Below the pieces are notes generated by a model. That model was not told the DNA's origin and ran no database searches. It was given only the letters and a program-made list of their open reading frames with translations. This document shows positions 22,617-30,495 of a stretch of DNA of 64,000 bases, one piece after another; the first letter of the stretch is position 1, and every line of letters begins with the position of its first letter. The stretch comes from Bacteroidota bacterium (GTDB lineage Bacteria > Bacteroidota > Bacteroidia > Bacteroidales > Dysgonomonadaceae). A program made the translations under genes and the position numbers. The stretch lies in contig JAFADY010000055.1 in assembly GCA_023424395.1 (NCBI GenBank), positions 28,800-92,799 on the forward strand. The letters run 5' to 3'.

Positions 22617-24296
22617 TTACAGTTTCTTATACCTCATCCTCTTCGGCTCCTCATTCCCCAACCTTGCTTTCTTGTTCTCTTCGTAATCGCTGTACGAACC
22701 TTCAAAATAGAACACTTCCGAATTTCCTTCAAAGGCGAGAATGTGTGTACAGATGCGGTCAAGGAACCAGCGGTCGTGCGAAATCACCACGGCGCAGCCG
22801 GCAAAGTTTTCGAGCCCTTCTTCCAAGGCACGAAGCGTATTCACGTCTATATCGTTGGTAGGCTCATCCAGCAGCAGCACATTGGCTCCGGCTTTAAGCG
22901 TGAGCGCCAAATGCAAGCGGTTTCGTTCCCCACCCGACAGCACACCGCACAGTTTTTCCTGATCGGCACCCGAAAAATTGAACCGCGATAAATACGCTCT
23001 CGCGTTTACATCTTTTCCGCCTACGCGCACAAATTCCGAACCACCCGAAACCACCTGATACACCGTTTTTTCGGGGTCAATGGCTTCGTGCGCCTGATCC
23101 ACATACGCTGTAACCACGGTTTCGCCTACCTCAAACGTTCCGGCATCGGGCGTTTCCATTCCTTCAATCAGGCGGAAAAGCGTGGTTTTTCCCGCACCGT
23201 TAGGGCCGATAACGCCCACAATTCCGTTGGGCGGAAGCATAAAATTCAGATCATCCAAAAGTAATTTGTCGCCGAACGCTTTTTTAACGCCGACAGCTTC
23301 TATGACTTTGTTTCCGAGACGCGGCCCGTTAGGGATAAAGATCTCCAGTTTTTCTTCGCGTTCTTTCGTATCCTGATTCAACAGTTGCTCGTACGAGTTC
23401 AAACGCGCTTTTCCCTTGGCGTGGCGCGCTTTCGGCGCCATCCGTATCCAGTCGAGTTCGCGTTCCAGCGTTTTGCGGCGTTTGCTCACCTGCTTTTCTT
23501 CCTGCTCCATCCGTTTGGTCTTCTGCTCCAGCCACGACGTGTAATTTCCTTTCCAGGGAATGCCTTCGCCGCGGTCGAGTTCTAGAATCCAACCTGCCAC
23601 GTGGTCGAGGAAGTAACGGTCGTGCGTGATGCAGATAACCGTTCCGGCATATTGTTGCAAATGTTGCTCCAACCAGTCGATAGATTCGGCGTCCAGGTGG
23701 TTGGTGGGCTCGTCTAACAACAACACATCGGGTTCTTGCAACAACAAGCGACACAATGCTACACGGCGGCCCTCACCACCCGATAAATGCCGCACGGGTT
23801 CATCTTCGGGCGGACAACGGAGCGCATCCATCGCACGTTCCAAACGGTTGTCGATATTCCACGCGTCAGCGGCATCCAGTTTGTCTTGTAATTCGGCTTG
23901 ACGGGCGAAGAGTTGGTTCATTTTATCTTCGTTTTCGTAATATTCCGGAAGCCCGAATTTCAGGTTGATGTCTTCGTACTCAGCTAACAAATCCATCACG
24001 GGCTGCACGCCTTCACGCACCACTTCGATAACGGTTTTGTCGTTATCCAGCTTTGGGTCTTGCTCCAGATAGCCTACCGAAAAGCTTTTATCGGACACCA
24101 CTTCGCCCTGATATTCTTTTTCGATACCGGCAATGATCTTCAACAACGTAGATTTTCCCGAGCCGTTCAACCCGATGATGCCGATTTTGGCTCCGTAGAA
24201 AAACGAAAGGTAAATATCTTTCAACACTTGCTTGTGTGGCGGAAACGTTTTGCTGACGCCCACCATGGAGAAAATAATTTTTTTGTCGTCGGACAT
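22617..24296 (-). CDS. ettA: Energy-dependent translational throttle protein EttA (ABC-F)
   Basis: A 559-residue ABC-F protein with two ATPase domains and no membrane part. Domain 1 has Walker A 'GLNGSGKSTLL', signature 'LSGGEGRRVALCRLLL' and Walker B 'LLLDEPTNHLDAESI'. Domain 2 has 'GPNGAGKTTLFRLI', 'LSGGERNRLHLAL' and 'LLLDEPTNDIDVNTL'. The linker ('RMAPKARHAKGKARLNSYEQ') is the ribosome-reaching P-site motif region typical of EttA. It binds the ribosomal E site and gates early elongation by ATP/ADP ratio. Its leader holds the tandem 7-mer and 10-mer repeats. Confidence 0.95.
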   Translation of the reverse strand: MSDDKKIIFSMVGVSKTFPPHKQVLKDIYLSFFYGAKIGIIGLNGSGKSTLLKIIAGIEKEYQGEVVSDKSFSVGYLEQDPKLDNDKTVIEVVREGVQPVMDLLAEYEDINLKFGLPEYYENEDKMNQLFARQAELQDKLDAADAWNIDNRLERAMDALRCPPEDEPVRHLSGGEGRRVALCRLLLQEPDVLLLDEPTNHLDAESIDWLEQHLQQYAGTVICITHDRYFLDHVAGWILELDRGEGIPWKGNYTSWLEQKTKRMEQEEKQVSKRRKTLERELDWIRMAPKARHAKGKARLNSYEQLLNQDTKEREEKLEIFIPNGPRLGNKVIEAVGVKKAFGDKLLLDDLNFMLPPNGIVGVIGPNGAGKTTLFRLIEGMETPDAGTFEVGETVVTAYVDQAHEAIDPEKTVYQVVSGGSEFVRVGGKDVNARAYLSRFNFSGADQEKLCGVLSGGERNRLHLALTLKAGANVLLLDEPTNDIDVNTLRALEEGLENFAGCAVVISHDRWFLDRICTHILAFEGNSEVFYFEGSYSDYEENKKARLGNEEPKRMRYKKL

Positions 24297-24307
24297 ATAT
24301 TTTTAGT

Positions 24308-24441
24308 TTTGAGTTTGCAGTTATGAGTTTTGAGATTGTGGGATGCGGGTTTCGAGTTGCGGGTTACGGGTTACGGGTTACGGGTTATAAACGTAACTAC
24401 CCTTAACTTCCGACATCGGGCATCGGGCATCGGGCATCGGA
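24308..24441. repeat. Heptamer tandem repeats in the ettA leader
   Basis: A degenerate 7-base periodicity runs from about 24308 to 24390, with three perfect TTACGGG units at 24364-24384. A second array follows with three perfect CATCGGG units (24414-24434) and a fourth, CATCGGA. The region lies in the 300-base gap between ettA and the next gene. Confidence 0.88.
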
Positions 24442-24450
24442 CATCCATCC

Positions 24451-24496
24451 TCAATCTCTTTCAGTCTCTTTCAATCTTTCTCAATCTATTTCAGTC
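24451..24496. repeat. Decamer tandem repeat (TCAATCTNTT)
   Basis: Four and a half units of a 10-base repeat (consensus TCAATCTCTT). An array with nearly the same unit is at 63571-63620, 39 kb away. Confidence 0.82.
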
Positions 24497-24499
24497 GTG

Positions 24500-24507
24500 C
24501 AAAGATA
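24500..24507 (-). promoter_or_regulatory. Predicted -7 element for ettA
   Basis: TATCTTTG on the minus strand, a full TAnnTTTG match, about 204 bases before the ettA start. If used, all the tandem repeats at 24308-24496 would be transcribed in the ettA leader. The -33 element is not clear. Confidence 0.45.
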
Positions 24508-24565
24508 GCGAAAGATTGCGGGAATTGGAAAGGAATAGATAACTATTAGACAATGAAAAATGTAT

Positions 24566-24573
24566 TATATTTG
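24566..24573 (+). promoter_or_regulatory. Predicted -7 element for the HEPN-like gene
   Basis: TATATTTG, a full TAnnTTTG match 23 bases before the ATG at 24597. No clear -33 TTTG at the usual distance. Confidence 0.5.
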
Positions 24574-24596
24574 CACTATTAATTTAAAATACGAAT

Positions 24597-25304
24597 ATGA
24601 TACCTCCAACTTTTATAAATTATGCCAGCGGTATTCTCGCAGATACAAATACCGGACTTAAAGGAAGTAAAATTGCAGAATTATGTTCCGCTTATGCAAT
24701 AGATTTCGATGTCAAAATACCATTCTCTGAATATCCTTTTCCGTCAGAATTACCGAATAAAAGAGCAGCACTCAAAGAAAATTTGGAAGCTTTTACTCCA
24801 GAACAACAGTTTAAAATATTAAAGGAACTAACAGAGCTTCCTATATTTGCTGATAATGTCAATGTAAAAGATTTAAAAATTAAACTCGTATCCCGTTATG
24901 GAGCATTAGGAAAAGGAAATCTAAAAAGAGGAAATCAATGAATCGCTTATTGAAGAGACGCACTAAAATTGTATAATGATTGTCTTCAAAAATATTCATA
25001 CGGAATTAATCAAAGGAATTTATTAGATGACCTAAGGCTTTCTTTAGAAACATTACTAAAAAATATTCTCAAAAATGATAAATCACTTGAGAATCAAATA
25101 CCACATTTAGGCACATATATAAAGGAGCATAATGTATCTAAGGAATTAAATAATATGTTTCTTAAACTCATTGACTACTTCTCAAAATATCAAAATACAT
25201 ATGTGAAACATAATGATAATGTTAGTGAAAATGAGGTTGAAATTATAATTGAAATGGCAAGTGCATTTATGAAATTTTTAGTAAGAATCAATCATAATAA
25301 ATAG
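24597..25304 (+). pseudogene. HEPN-like accessory protein interrupted by two frame changes
   Basis: Two ORFs in one frame (24597-24941 and 24969-25304) belong to one gene. Between them the normal reading continues in another frame for about 27 bases ('EINESLIEET'), then returns with 'DALKLYNDCLQKYS'. So one base seems gained near 24930 and one lost near 24957. The N-terminal part ('FINYASGILADTNTGLKG') is of unknown fold. The C-terminal 110 residues ('NLLDDLRLSLETLLKNIL', 'YQNTYVKHNDNVSENE') look like a HEPN-type helical domain as in abortive-infection proteins. Composition is clearly more AT-rich than neighbours. Function is unknown; defence is only a guess. Confidence 0.6.
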
Positions 25305-25335
25305 TCTTTTATAATCCATATAATGTTCCCCTGCT

Positions 25336-25418
25336 GGCGCAGGTCTCTGACCTGTGCCATGATTTTGACAAAATCTTTTTGCTTCGCAACCCACAAGTTG
25401 TAAACTTGCGGTAGCGAG
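25336..25418. repeat. Palindromic repeat remnant, copy 1
   Basis: Contains GGCGCAGGTC-tct-GACCTGTGCC (25336-25358; 9 of 10 pairs) and CAAGTT-gta-AACTTG (25394-25408). The second palindrome is framed by GCTTCGCAACCC and GCGGTAGCG, which also frame a different core at 26254-26299. Confidence 0.65.
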
Positions 25419-25476
25419 GATAGTATTAAAACAACTTTACCATCTCACAACCATTCAAAAATATAAAATTAGGATT

Positions 25477-26177
25477 ATGAAAACGCTATTCAAAATGTTT
25501 TTTTACTTCTTTGTTATTATGAGCGTATTTTCCTGTGAAGGGAAGAAATCGAGAAAATAAATTTAGGAATTCCTACAGAAATAAGAGGGCATGTTTCAGA
25601 TAACATTCGTGGAATTAATATTGAAGGTTACAAGGTAAAACTGCTTAAAATTTGGCCCAGTTGTGAAAATTAGATGTGCGGGTGGGCAAGTTCGGATGTT
25701 GCAACAGCCTACACAGATGTAAACGGTAATTATTCCATAAAGTTTAATTATAAGCTAAAGGAAAAGGAAGAATACGCTATAAGTATACAGGAAAATAATT
25801 ACTATTCTGAGACATTAACGGAAGATGAAACAAATCCTATTCCCGGAAAAGCCAACATAATAGATATAAATGCATGGAAGCCGATAGTAGTGAGACTTCA
25901 CCTAAATATAACCAATAATATTGGGGATCCGTTATTTGTAGCGTGCGAAGATGCTAAAACGGATAAAATTTATTATAATACAGAGAATGTTTACGAAAAA
26001 AATGTTTCAAAGACATACGACATCTATACAAAGCCCGGTACAGATATGAATATTGTATTCAGATATTATACAGGACCTAACTCTGCTCTCGTGTTGCACA
26101 GGAAAGCAATTCTTTATCACACAACACTCGAAGAGATAAACAATTTAAGTTTTGATGTTGATTGTTCTACTTTTTAA
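25477..26177 (+). pseudogene. Decayed lipoprotein with a carboxypeptidase-regulatory-like domain
   Basis: ATG 25477 starts a lipoprotein signal ('FFVIMSVFSCEGKK', lipobox cysteine). The frame is lost at a GGG run near 25540; the shifted frame goes on with 'EEIEKINLGIPTEIRGHVSD' and 'GINIEGYKVKLLKIWPSCEN', hits TAG at 25671-25673, and then continues in the same frame as the 167-codon ORF 25674-26177 ('MCGWASSDVATAYTDVNGNY'). 'TAYTDVNGNYSIKFNY' is typical of carboxypeptidase-regulatory-like beta-sandwiches. Two separate lesions argue for a real pseudogene. No partner is evident. Confidence 0.7.
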
Positions 26178-26203
26178 GTCTTGATTAAAAATAATTTACC
26201 ATC

Positions 26204-26230
26204 CCGCGCGAATCTTTCGCGTGGTTTTTC
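26204..26230 (+). terminator. Terminator after the lipoprotein pseudogene
   Basis: A 9-bp stem with one G-U pair (26204-26212 with 26216-26224, loop TCT) followed by TTTTT. Confidence 0.7.
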
Positions 26231-26251
26231 TTTAGAAAAATAAAATTTTGT

Positions 26252-26302
26252 TTGCTTCGCAACCCGTTCGCTCGTTATGACGAGAAATCGGCGGTAGCGG
26301 GG
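26252..26302. repeat. Palindromic repeat remnant, copy 2
   Basis: TTGCTTCGCAACCC at the left and GCGGTAGCGGGG at the right match the frame of copy 1 (25379-25418), in the same orientation, around a different core. The two copies flank the lipoprotein pseudogene. Confidence 0.6.
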
Positions 26303-26348
26303 CCCCGGTTTAAAGCGCGGGCTATGTGTAAATTCGATGCTATGCGGA

Positions 26349-27524
26349 TTAAACCAGCCCCAACGTTTCCTGCGCGAGCCTGATCTCATTTTCATCGCCG
26401 GTGTGTTTTCCTTCCACATCCGATAATTTCACGCATTCCTGCCATTGTTCTTTGGCGGTCATTTTACAGCGGAAAAGCTTCATCACAATGTTCATGCCTT
26501 TGATGTTATTGCCCACATCGTTGGTAAGGTTGGTGCCGATTCCGAAAGTAGCGCCGATGCGGCCGCCGCAATAATTTTTTATTTTTATGGCTTTGTCCAC
26601 GTTCAGGCTGTCTGAAAAAACAAGGTATTTGAGGTGGGGATTAATGCGAAGTTCTTCGTAACGTTGTATCACTTTATCCACAAACACCAGCGCGTCGCCG
26701 CTATCGTGCCGGAGGCTTGTGAAAAGCGCAGCGTGCTTCTTGCTGAAATTCCGCAGGAAAACATCCGTTGTGTAGGTATCGGTCAGAACCGTTCCGAGGT
26801 CGCCGTCATACACATCGATCCAATCTTCCATCGACATATAATTGGCCATTTTGTAGCCGTAAATGGAACCGTGAAACTGTACCCATTCGTGCGGATGCGT
26901 ACCCGAAACATTTATATTGTGTTTGTATGCCAAATAGACGTTGCTTGTGCCGAAAAGACTTTCTCCTGCGTGCTTTTTCAATAATGCGGTTACCCGGTCT
27001 TCCACGTCGAAACTAAAGCGGCGGCGCATGCCGAAAAGGGAGAATGAAATATTGTTTTCTTTTAATTTATGCGCCTTTTCGATGGCCGATTTTTCCATGT
27101 ATTCCATATCGGGCTTTTGTCCGGTTTCGCGGAAATAAAGCTCTGAAACGGTTGCCAAAATAGGCGTTTCCCACAAGGTAACCCGATACAATAACCCCGA
27201 AGCGGATATTTGCAACTTTTTGTTTTCCATAGATACTTTCACCTCGGAAGGATCGAAACGGAATCCTTTCAAAAAATCGATGTATGTGGGCGGAAGATAC
27301 GGCATTTTTTTGCGGATGAAATCCTCTTCTCCTTTCGTGAGACTGAGTTTCGACATTTCCTGCAATTCCTGTTGAACCAATTCATCGAATCCGTCAGGAT
27401 AATCGCCGTTGCTTCTGTCCACGAATTCAAACTCGCCCATTGCGCGCGGAAAAAGCTTGGAATAAGCATAACTCGTTGTAAATTTATAAAGGTCGGTATC
27501 GAGGATACTGCGTATAATTCCCAT
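26349..27524 (-). CDS. pncB: Nicotinate phosphoribosyltransferase
   Basis: A 391-residue enzyme of normal length that makes nicotinate mononucleotide from nicotinate and PRPP, the entry step of NAD salvage. Family segments are 'SILDTDLYKFTTSYAY' at the start, 'ISFSLFGMRRRFSF' near 160, 'YLAYKHNINVSGTHPHEWVQ' near 200 and 'SLRHDSGDALVFVDKV' near 270. It ends 'AQETLGLV'. It lies between the accessory patch and an HD-domain gene on the same strand, 73 bases after the latter's end. Confidence 0.95.
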   Translation of the reverse strand: MGIIRSILDTDLYKFTTSYAYSKLFPRAMGEFEFVDRSNGDYPDGFDELVQQELQEMSKLSLTKGEEDFIRKKMPYLPPTYIDFLKGFRFDPSEVKVSMENKKLQISASGLLYRVTLWETPILATVSELYFRETGQKPDMEYMEKSAIEKAHKLKENNISFSLFGMRRRFSFDVEDRVTALLKKHAGESLFGTSNVYLAYKHNINVSGTHPHEWVQFHGSIYGYKMANYMSMEDWIDVYDGDLGTVLTDTYTTDVFLRNFSKKHAALFTSLRHDSGDALVFVDKVIQRYEELRINPHLKYLVFSDSLNVDKAIKIKNYCGGRIGATFGIGTNLTNDVGNNIKGMNIVMKLFRCKMTAKEQWQECVKLSDVEGKHTGDENEIRLAQETLGLV

Positions 27525-27597
27525 TTCTCTATGTTTTTAATGTGGATTGTTAAACGTTTTAAAACAGATTATGGTTCAGTTCGGTTTTTTCGAGCAT

Positions 27598-28206
27598 TTA
27601 TTGTCCTGCCCTCTCCATTTCCTGCATGGCCTTGATAGTTTCTTGCATCAGATAATCGAGATCCCACCCAAGAAGATCGGCTCCTTTCTGAATAACTTCG
27701 CGTGAACATCCGGCAGCGAATTTCTTATCTTTGAATTTCTTTTTCAACGATTTCACTTCAAGGTAGAGCGTACTTTTACTCGGACGCATCAAAACGGCTG
27801 CGCCGATAAGGCCCGTTAGTTCGTCGGCAGCGTATAAAATTTTCTCCATTTGATGCTCCGGCTTTACATCGGTTTGTGTAAATCCGTAAGCGTGCGAAAC
27901 TACCGCCCGCGTAATTTCAGGGTTTATTCCTTCATCTTCCAAAATCTCGCGGACTTTCACGCAATGCTCCTCGGGAAACTGTTCAAAATCCAAGTCATGC
28001 AACAAGCCTACCAATCCCCAAAACGATTCTTCGTCGGCGTAACCCTGCGTACGCGCAAAATACCGCATCACGGCTTCCACCGTTTCCGCGTGCTGAATAT
28101 GAAAAGGTTCATGATTGTATTGCTTTACTAAAAGGAAAGCTCTTTCACGGGTAATTCCGGAATTTAACCGGCCCGCATTATCTTCGGGTAAATGTTTTAA
28201 CATCAT
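27598..28206 (-). CDS. HD-domain hydrolase
   Basis: A 202-residue HD-superfamily protein. 'HIQHAETVEAVMRYFA' near 42 and 'GLLHDLDFEQFPEEHC' near 68 supply the metal ligands, and 'VSHAYGFTQTDVKPEHQME' near 110 another histidine. Such uncharacterised single-domain HD proteins (often annotated as hydrolases) act on nucleotides or phosphoesters; substrate unknown. It ends 73 bases before pncB on the same strand, hinting at a role in nucleotide metabolism, which is inference. Two adjacent ATGs are possible starts. Confidence 0.85.
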   Translation of the reverse strand: MMLKHLPEDNAGRLNSGITRERAFLLVKQYNHEPFHIQHAETVEAVMRYFARTQGYADEESFWGLVGLLHDLDFEQFPEEHCVKVREILEDEGINPEITRAVVSHAYGFTQTDVKPEHQMEKILYAADELTGLIGAAVLMRPSKSTLYLEVKSLKKKFKDKKFAAGCSREVIQKGADLLGWDLDYLMQETIKAMQEMERAGQ

Positions 28207-28332
28207 ATTCGAATAGTTTTTGTAAAGTTATCCTTTTTATAGGAAAATAAAAGCGAAATATTAAAATATGAACAAACAAATAAAACCACTTGTTTAAGAA
28301 GCGCAAATTACGCGTACAGCGCAAGCCTTATT

Positions 28333-29631
28333 ATGAGAAGATTCATCCAAATACTTATTAATGTAGCCGTAGCCAATGCTTCTACTTTCTTTTTATGGAC
28401 GGCTCTTTCTTTTTGGCTGTACTTGGAAACCAAATCGGTACTGATCCTTTCCATCTTAAGCGGTACGTATATGACGCTTGTTACGCTTTCCGGAATGATA
28501 TTCGGTACAATTGTAGATAGGCATCGTAAAAAGCACGTTATCACCGTTTCGTCCATTGTTGCACTGCTTCTGCTTGTGATCGCTTTGGGCACGATGGTTA
28601 TATTCGGCATTTCCGCGATAGCCGATATGTCGTCGGCGGCGTTTTGGATATTTTCCATTTTTATTCTGCTCAGCGCGCTGGCAAGTACGTTGCGCTCGAT
28701 AGCGCTCTCAACAACGGTATCAATACTGGTTGAAAAAGATAAATACGCCAATGCAAACGGTTTGGTAGGCATGGTGCAAGGATTCGGCATGATAGCCAAC
28801 ACTGTTTTCGGCGGATTGGTTATCGGCAATCTCGGCCTGGACTGGGCGTTGTATATTACTTTGTTTCTTTCCGCCGCTTCTTTGATCCATCTTTTCTTCT
28901 TACACATTCCCGAAGAACATATCCATCACGACCCCGAAGTGAGGGGAAAGAAAATGGATTTTAAAGGAGCGTTAAAGGCCATACACGTGGTTCCGGGACT
29001 AATGGCGCTTATATTTTTCACCACTTTCAATAATTTTATCGGCGGAATAGTGATGGTTCTGTTGGATCCGTACGGATTGGAATTGTTTCCGGTTGAAACA
29101 TGGGGGATAATTCTCGGCATAACGGGAACCGGATTTATTATCGGCGGATTGGCGATCAGTAAAAAAGGATTGGGCAAACGCCCGCTCCGTACCCTGCTTT
29201 ACGGATATGTTTTAACAAGCCTTATTTGTTTGCTGTTCACCATCCGCGAATGGGCGTGGCTGTTTATCGGCGGCATGTACCTTTATATGCTGATAGTCCC
29301 TTTTATTGAAGCGGCCGAGCAAACAATTATACAAACCGTGGTTCCGAAAATTAAACAAGGCCGTGTGTTCGGTTTCGCCCAAACCGTAGAATCTGCCGCC
29401 ACGCCAATTTCGAGTTTTATTATCGGCCCGCTGGCACAATTCTACATCATTCCACTTATGGAAACCGATGCCGGTAGGCAAGCGCTGGGGTGGCTTATAG
29501 GCGAAGGGAATGCCCGGGGAATTGCGCTTACCTTTGTCTTGTCGGGAGTATTCATGCTGACACTTTCTTTACTCGCTTTCAAAACCAAAGCCTATCATCT
29601 CTTGTCCGAATCCTTTAAGAAATCCGTTTAA
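28333..29631 (+). CDS. MFS transporter
   Basis: A 432-residue major facilitator with about 12 membrane helices. The motif-A-like loop 'GTIVDRHRKKHVI' follows helix 2 near residue 60. The middle loop ('HIPEEHIHHDPEVRGKKMDF') is histidine-rich. It resembles exporters of the MDR/tetracycline-like or macrolide type (MefA-like), but the substrate cannot be stated. It stands alone, divergent from the HD gene. Confidence 0.88.
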   Translation: MRRFIQILINVAVANASTFFLWTALSFWLYLETKSVLILSILSGTYMTLVTLSGMIFGTIVDRHRKKHVITVSSIVALLLLVIALGTMVIFGISAIADMSSAAFWIFSIFILLSALASTLRSIALSTTVSILVEKDKYANANGLVGMVQGFGMIANTVFGGLVIGNLGLDWALYITLFLSAASLIHLFFLHIPEEHIHHDPEVRGKKMDFKGALKAIHVVPGLMALIFFTTFNNFIGGIVMVLLDPYGLELFPVETWGIILGITGTGFIIGGLAISKKGLGKRPLRTLLYGYVLTSLICLLFTIREWAWLFIGGMYLYMLIVPFIEAAEQTIIQTVVPKIKQGRVFGFAQTVESAATPISSFIIGPLAQFYIIPLMETDAGRQALGWLIGEGNARGIALTFVLSGVFMLTLSLLAFKTKAYHLLSESFKKSV

Positions 29632-29697
29632 CTTTTCTGTTTTTTTTGATTATTTGATTTATAAGATTACTTTTGGGATAATTTAAAATGCAAAAAT

Positions 29698-30099
29698 ATG
29701 ATGAGAAAAAAATTTATTACAATTCTTCTATTGTTAGCCGTAGTGTTTATCGGTTGTAATTCAACCAAAAACATCGATGCTTCATTACTGAAGAACAGTT
29801 GGACACATGCTTACGAAGAAGATGAAAATGGCGTAAGCGTTTTCAGGCAAACCGATTCGCAAGAATTTGCGCCAAGCATGTATCGCTTGAATCTTTTTTT
29901 AAAAGACCAAAACCAGGCAGAATATCTGGTTCTTTCTCCTGTAGATGCACACTACATGGAAACAGGCTTGTGGAGGTACGATACCAATTCAAATCGGTTG
30001 ATCGTTACGGATACTTCAGGCAAAACCGTACGACAATACCAAGTATTGGAAGTTACCGACAATTTACTAAAAGTAAAAGAGATTAGTAGCCAACAATAA
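29698..30099 (+). CDS. Lipoprotein of unknown function
   Basis: A 133-residue predicted lipoprotein ('LLLLAVVFIGCNSTKN' with lipobox cysteine near residue 20). The mature part starts with 'LKNSWTHAYEEDENG' and contains 'SQEFAPSMYRLNL', resembling small lipocalin-like or META-like stress lipoproteins whose first strand has a W. Nothing assigns a ligand. It is followed by a strong bidirectional terminator at 30121-30158. Confidence 0.75.
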   Translation: MMRKKFITILLLLAVVFIGCNSTKNIDASLLKNSWTHAYEEDENGVSVFRQTDSQEFAPSMYRLNLFLKDQNQAEYLVLSPVDAHYMETGLWRYDTNSNRLIVTDTSGKTVRQYQVLEVTDNLLKVKEISSQQ

Positions 30100-30120
30100 T
30101 AACTCTTTTACTTTTACAGA

Positions 30121-30158
30121 AACCAACATGCCGGGCATTTCTGCCCGGCATGTTGGTT
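30121..30158. terminator. Bidirectional terminator
   Basis: A perfect 17-bp stem (30121-30137 with 30142-30158, 4-base loop) of AACCAACATGCCGGGCA type between two converging genes. T-rich tails are short. Confidence 0.8.
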
Positions 30159-30181
30159 GAATACGTGCTAAAGTGTGTGGG

Positions 30182-30475
30182 TCAAATCATATCCTCCACA
30201 TTCCACACAAAAGCGCGAAGCCCGAGATTTTGGTATTCCGTATCCAATTCTTTTAAATATGTGAGAAGAGGCTTTACTTTGTCGTCTTCCACAATGGTAA
30301 GAATTGCGTTATTAGCCGAAGGCCAGGCGTGGCTACCGTAGTGCGGTTCTCCCGTGTTGCTTCCTTTACCATACACATCTTTCCACGAGGTAAATCCACG
30401 TATATTTAGCTTCGCTATATCACGCACGATCTGACTGTAATGCGCTTGGTCTAATATAATCATTACTGCTTTCAT
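30182..30475 (-). CDS. PII-like signalling protein linked to an RND pump
   Basis: A 97-residue protein with a ferredoxin-like PII fold: strand 'MKAVMIILDQ', helix 'QIVRDIAKLNIRGFT', a glycine-rich mobile loop 'DVYGKGSNTGEPHYGSHAWP', and 'NAILTIVEDDKVKPLLTYL'. The loop is shorter than in classical GlnB and lacks the uridylylated tyrosine context. PII relatives next to heavy-metal-type RND transporters are known as a separate subgroup. It is the last gene of the efflux operon, 20 bases after the pump, so a role in sensing or gating efflux is inferred. Confidence 0.8.
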   Translation of the reverse strand: MKAVMIILDQAHYSQIVRDIAKLNIRGFTSWKDVYGKGSNTGEPHYGSHAWPSANNAILTIVEDDKVKPLLTYLKELDTEYQNLGLRAFVWNVEDMI

Positions 30476-30495
30476 ATGAATATCTTTTTTAGTTT

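Noticed and set aside
22515..22991. Plus-strand ORF of 158 codons over the heptamer repeat and the end of ettA
   Set aside because: It is antisense to the well-conserved end of ettA and begins in a tandem repeat.
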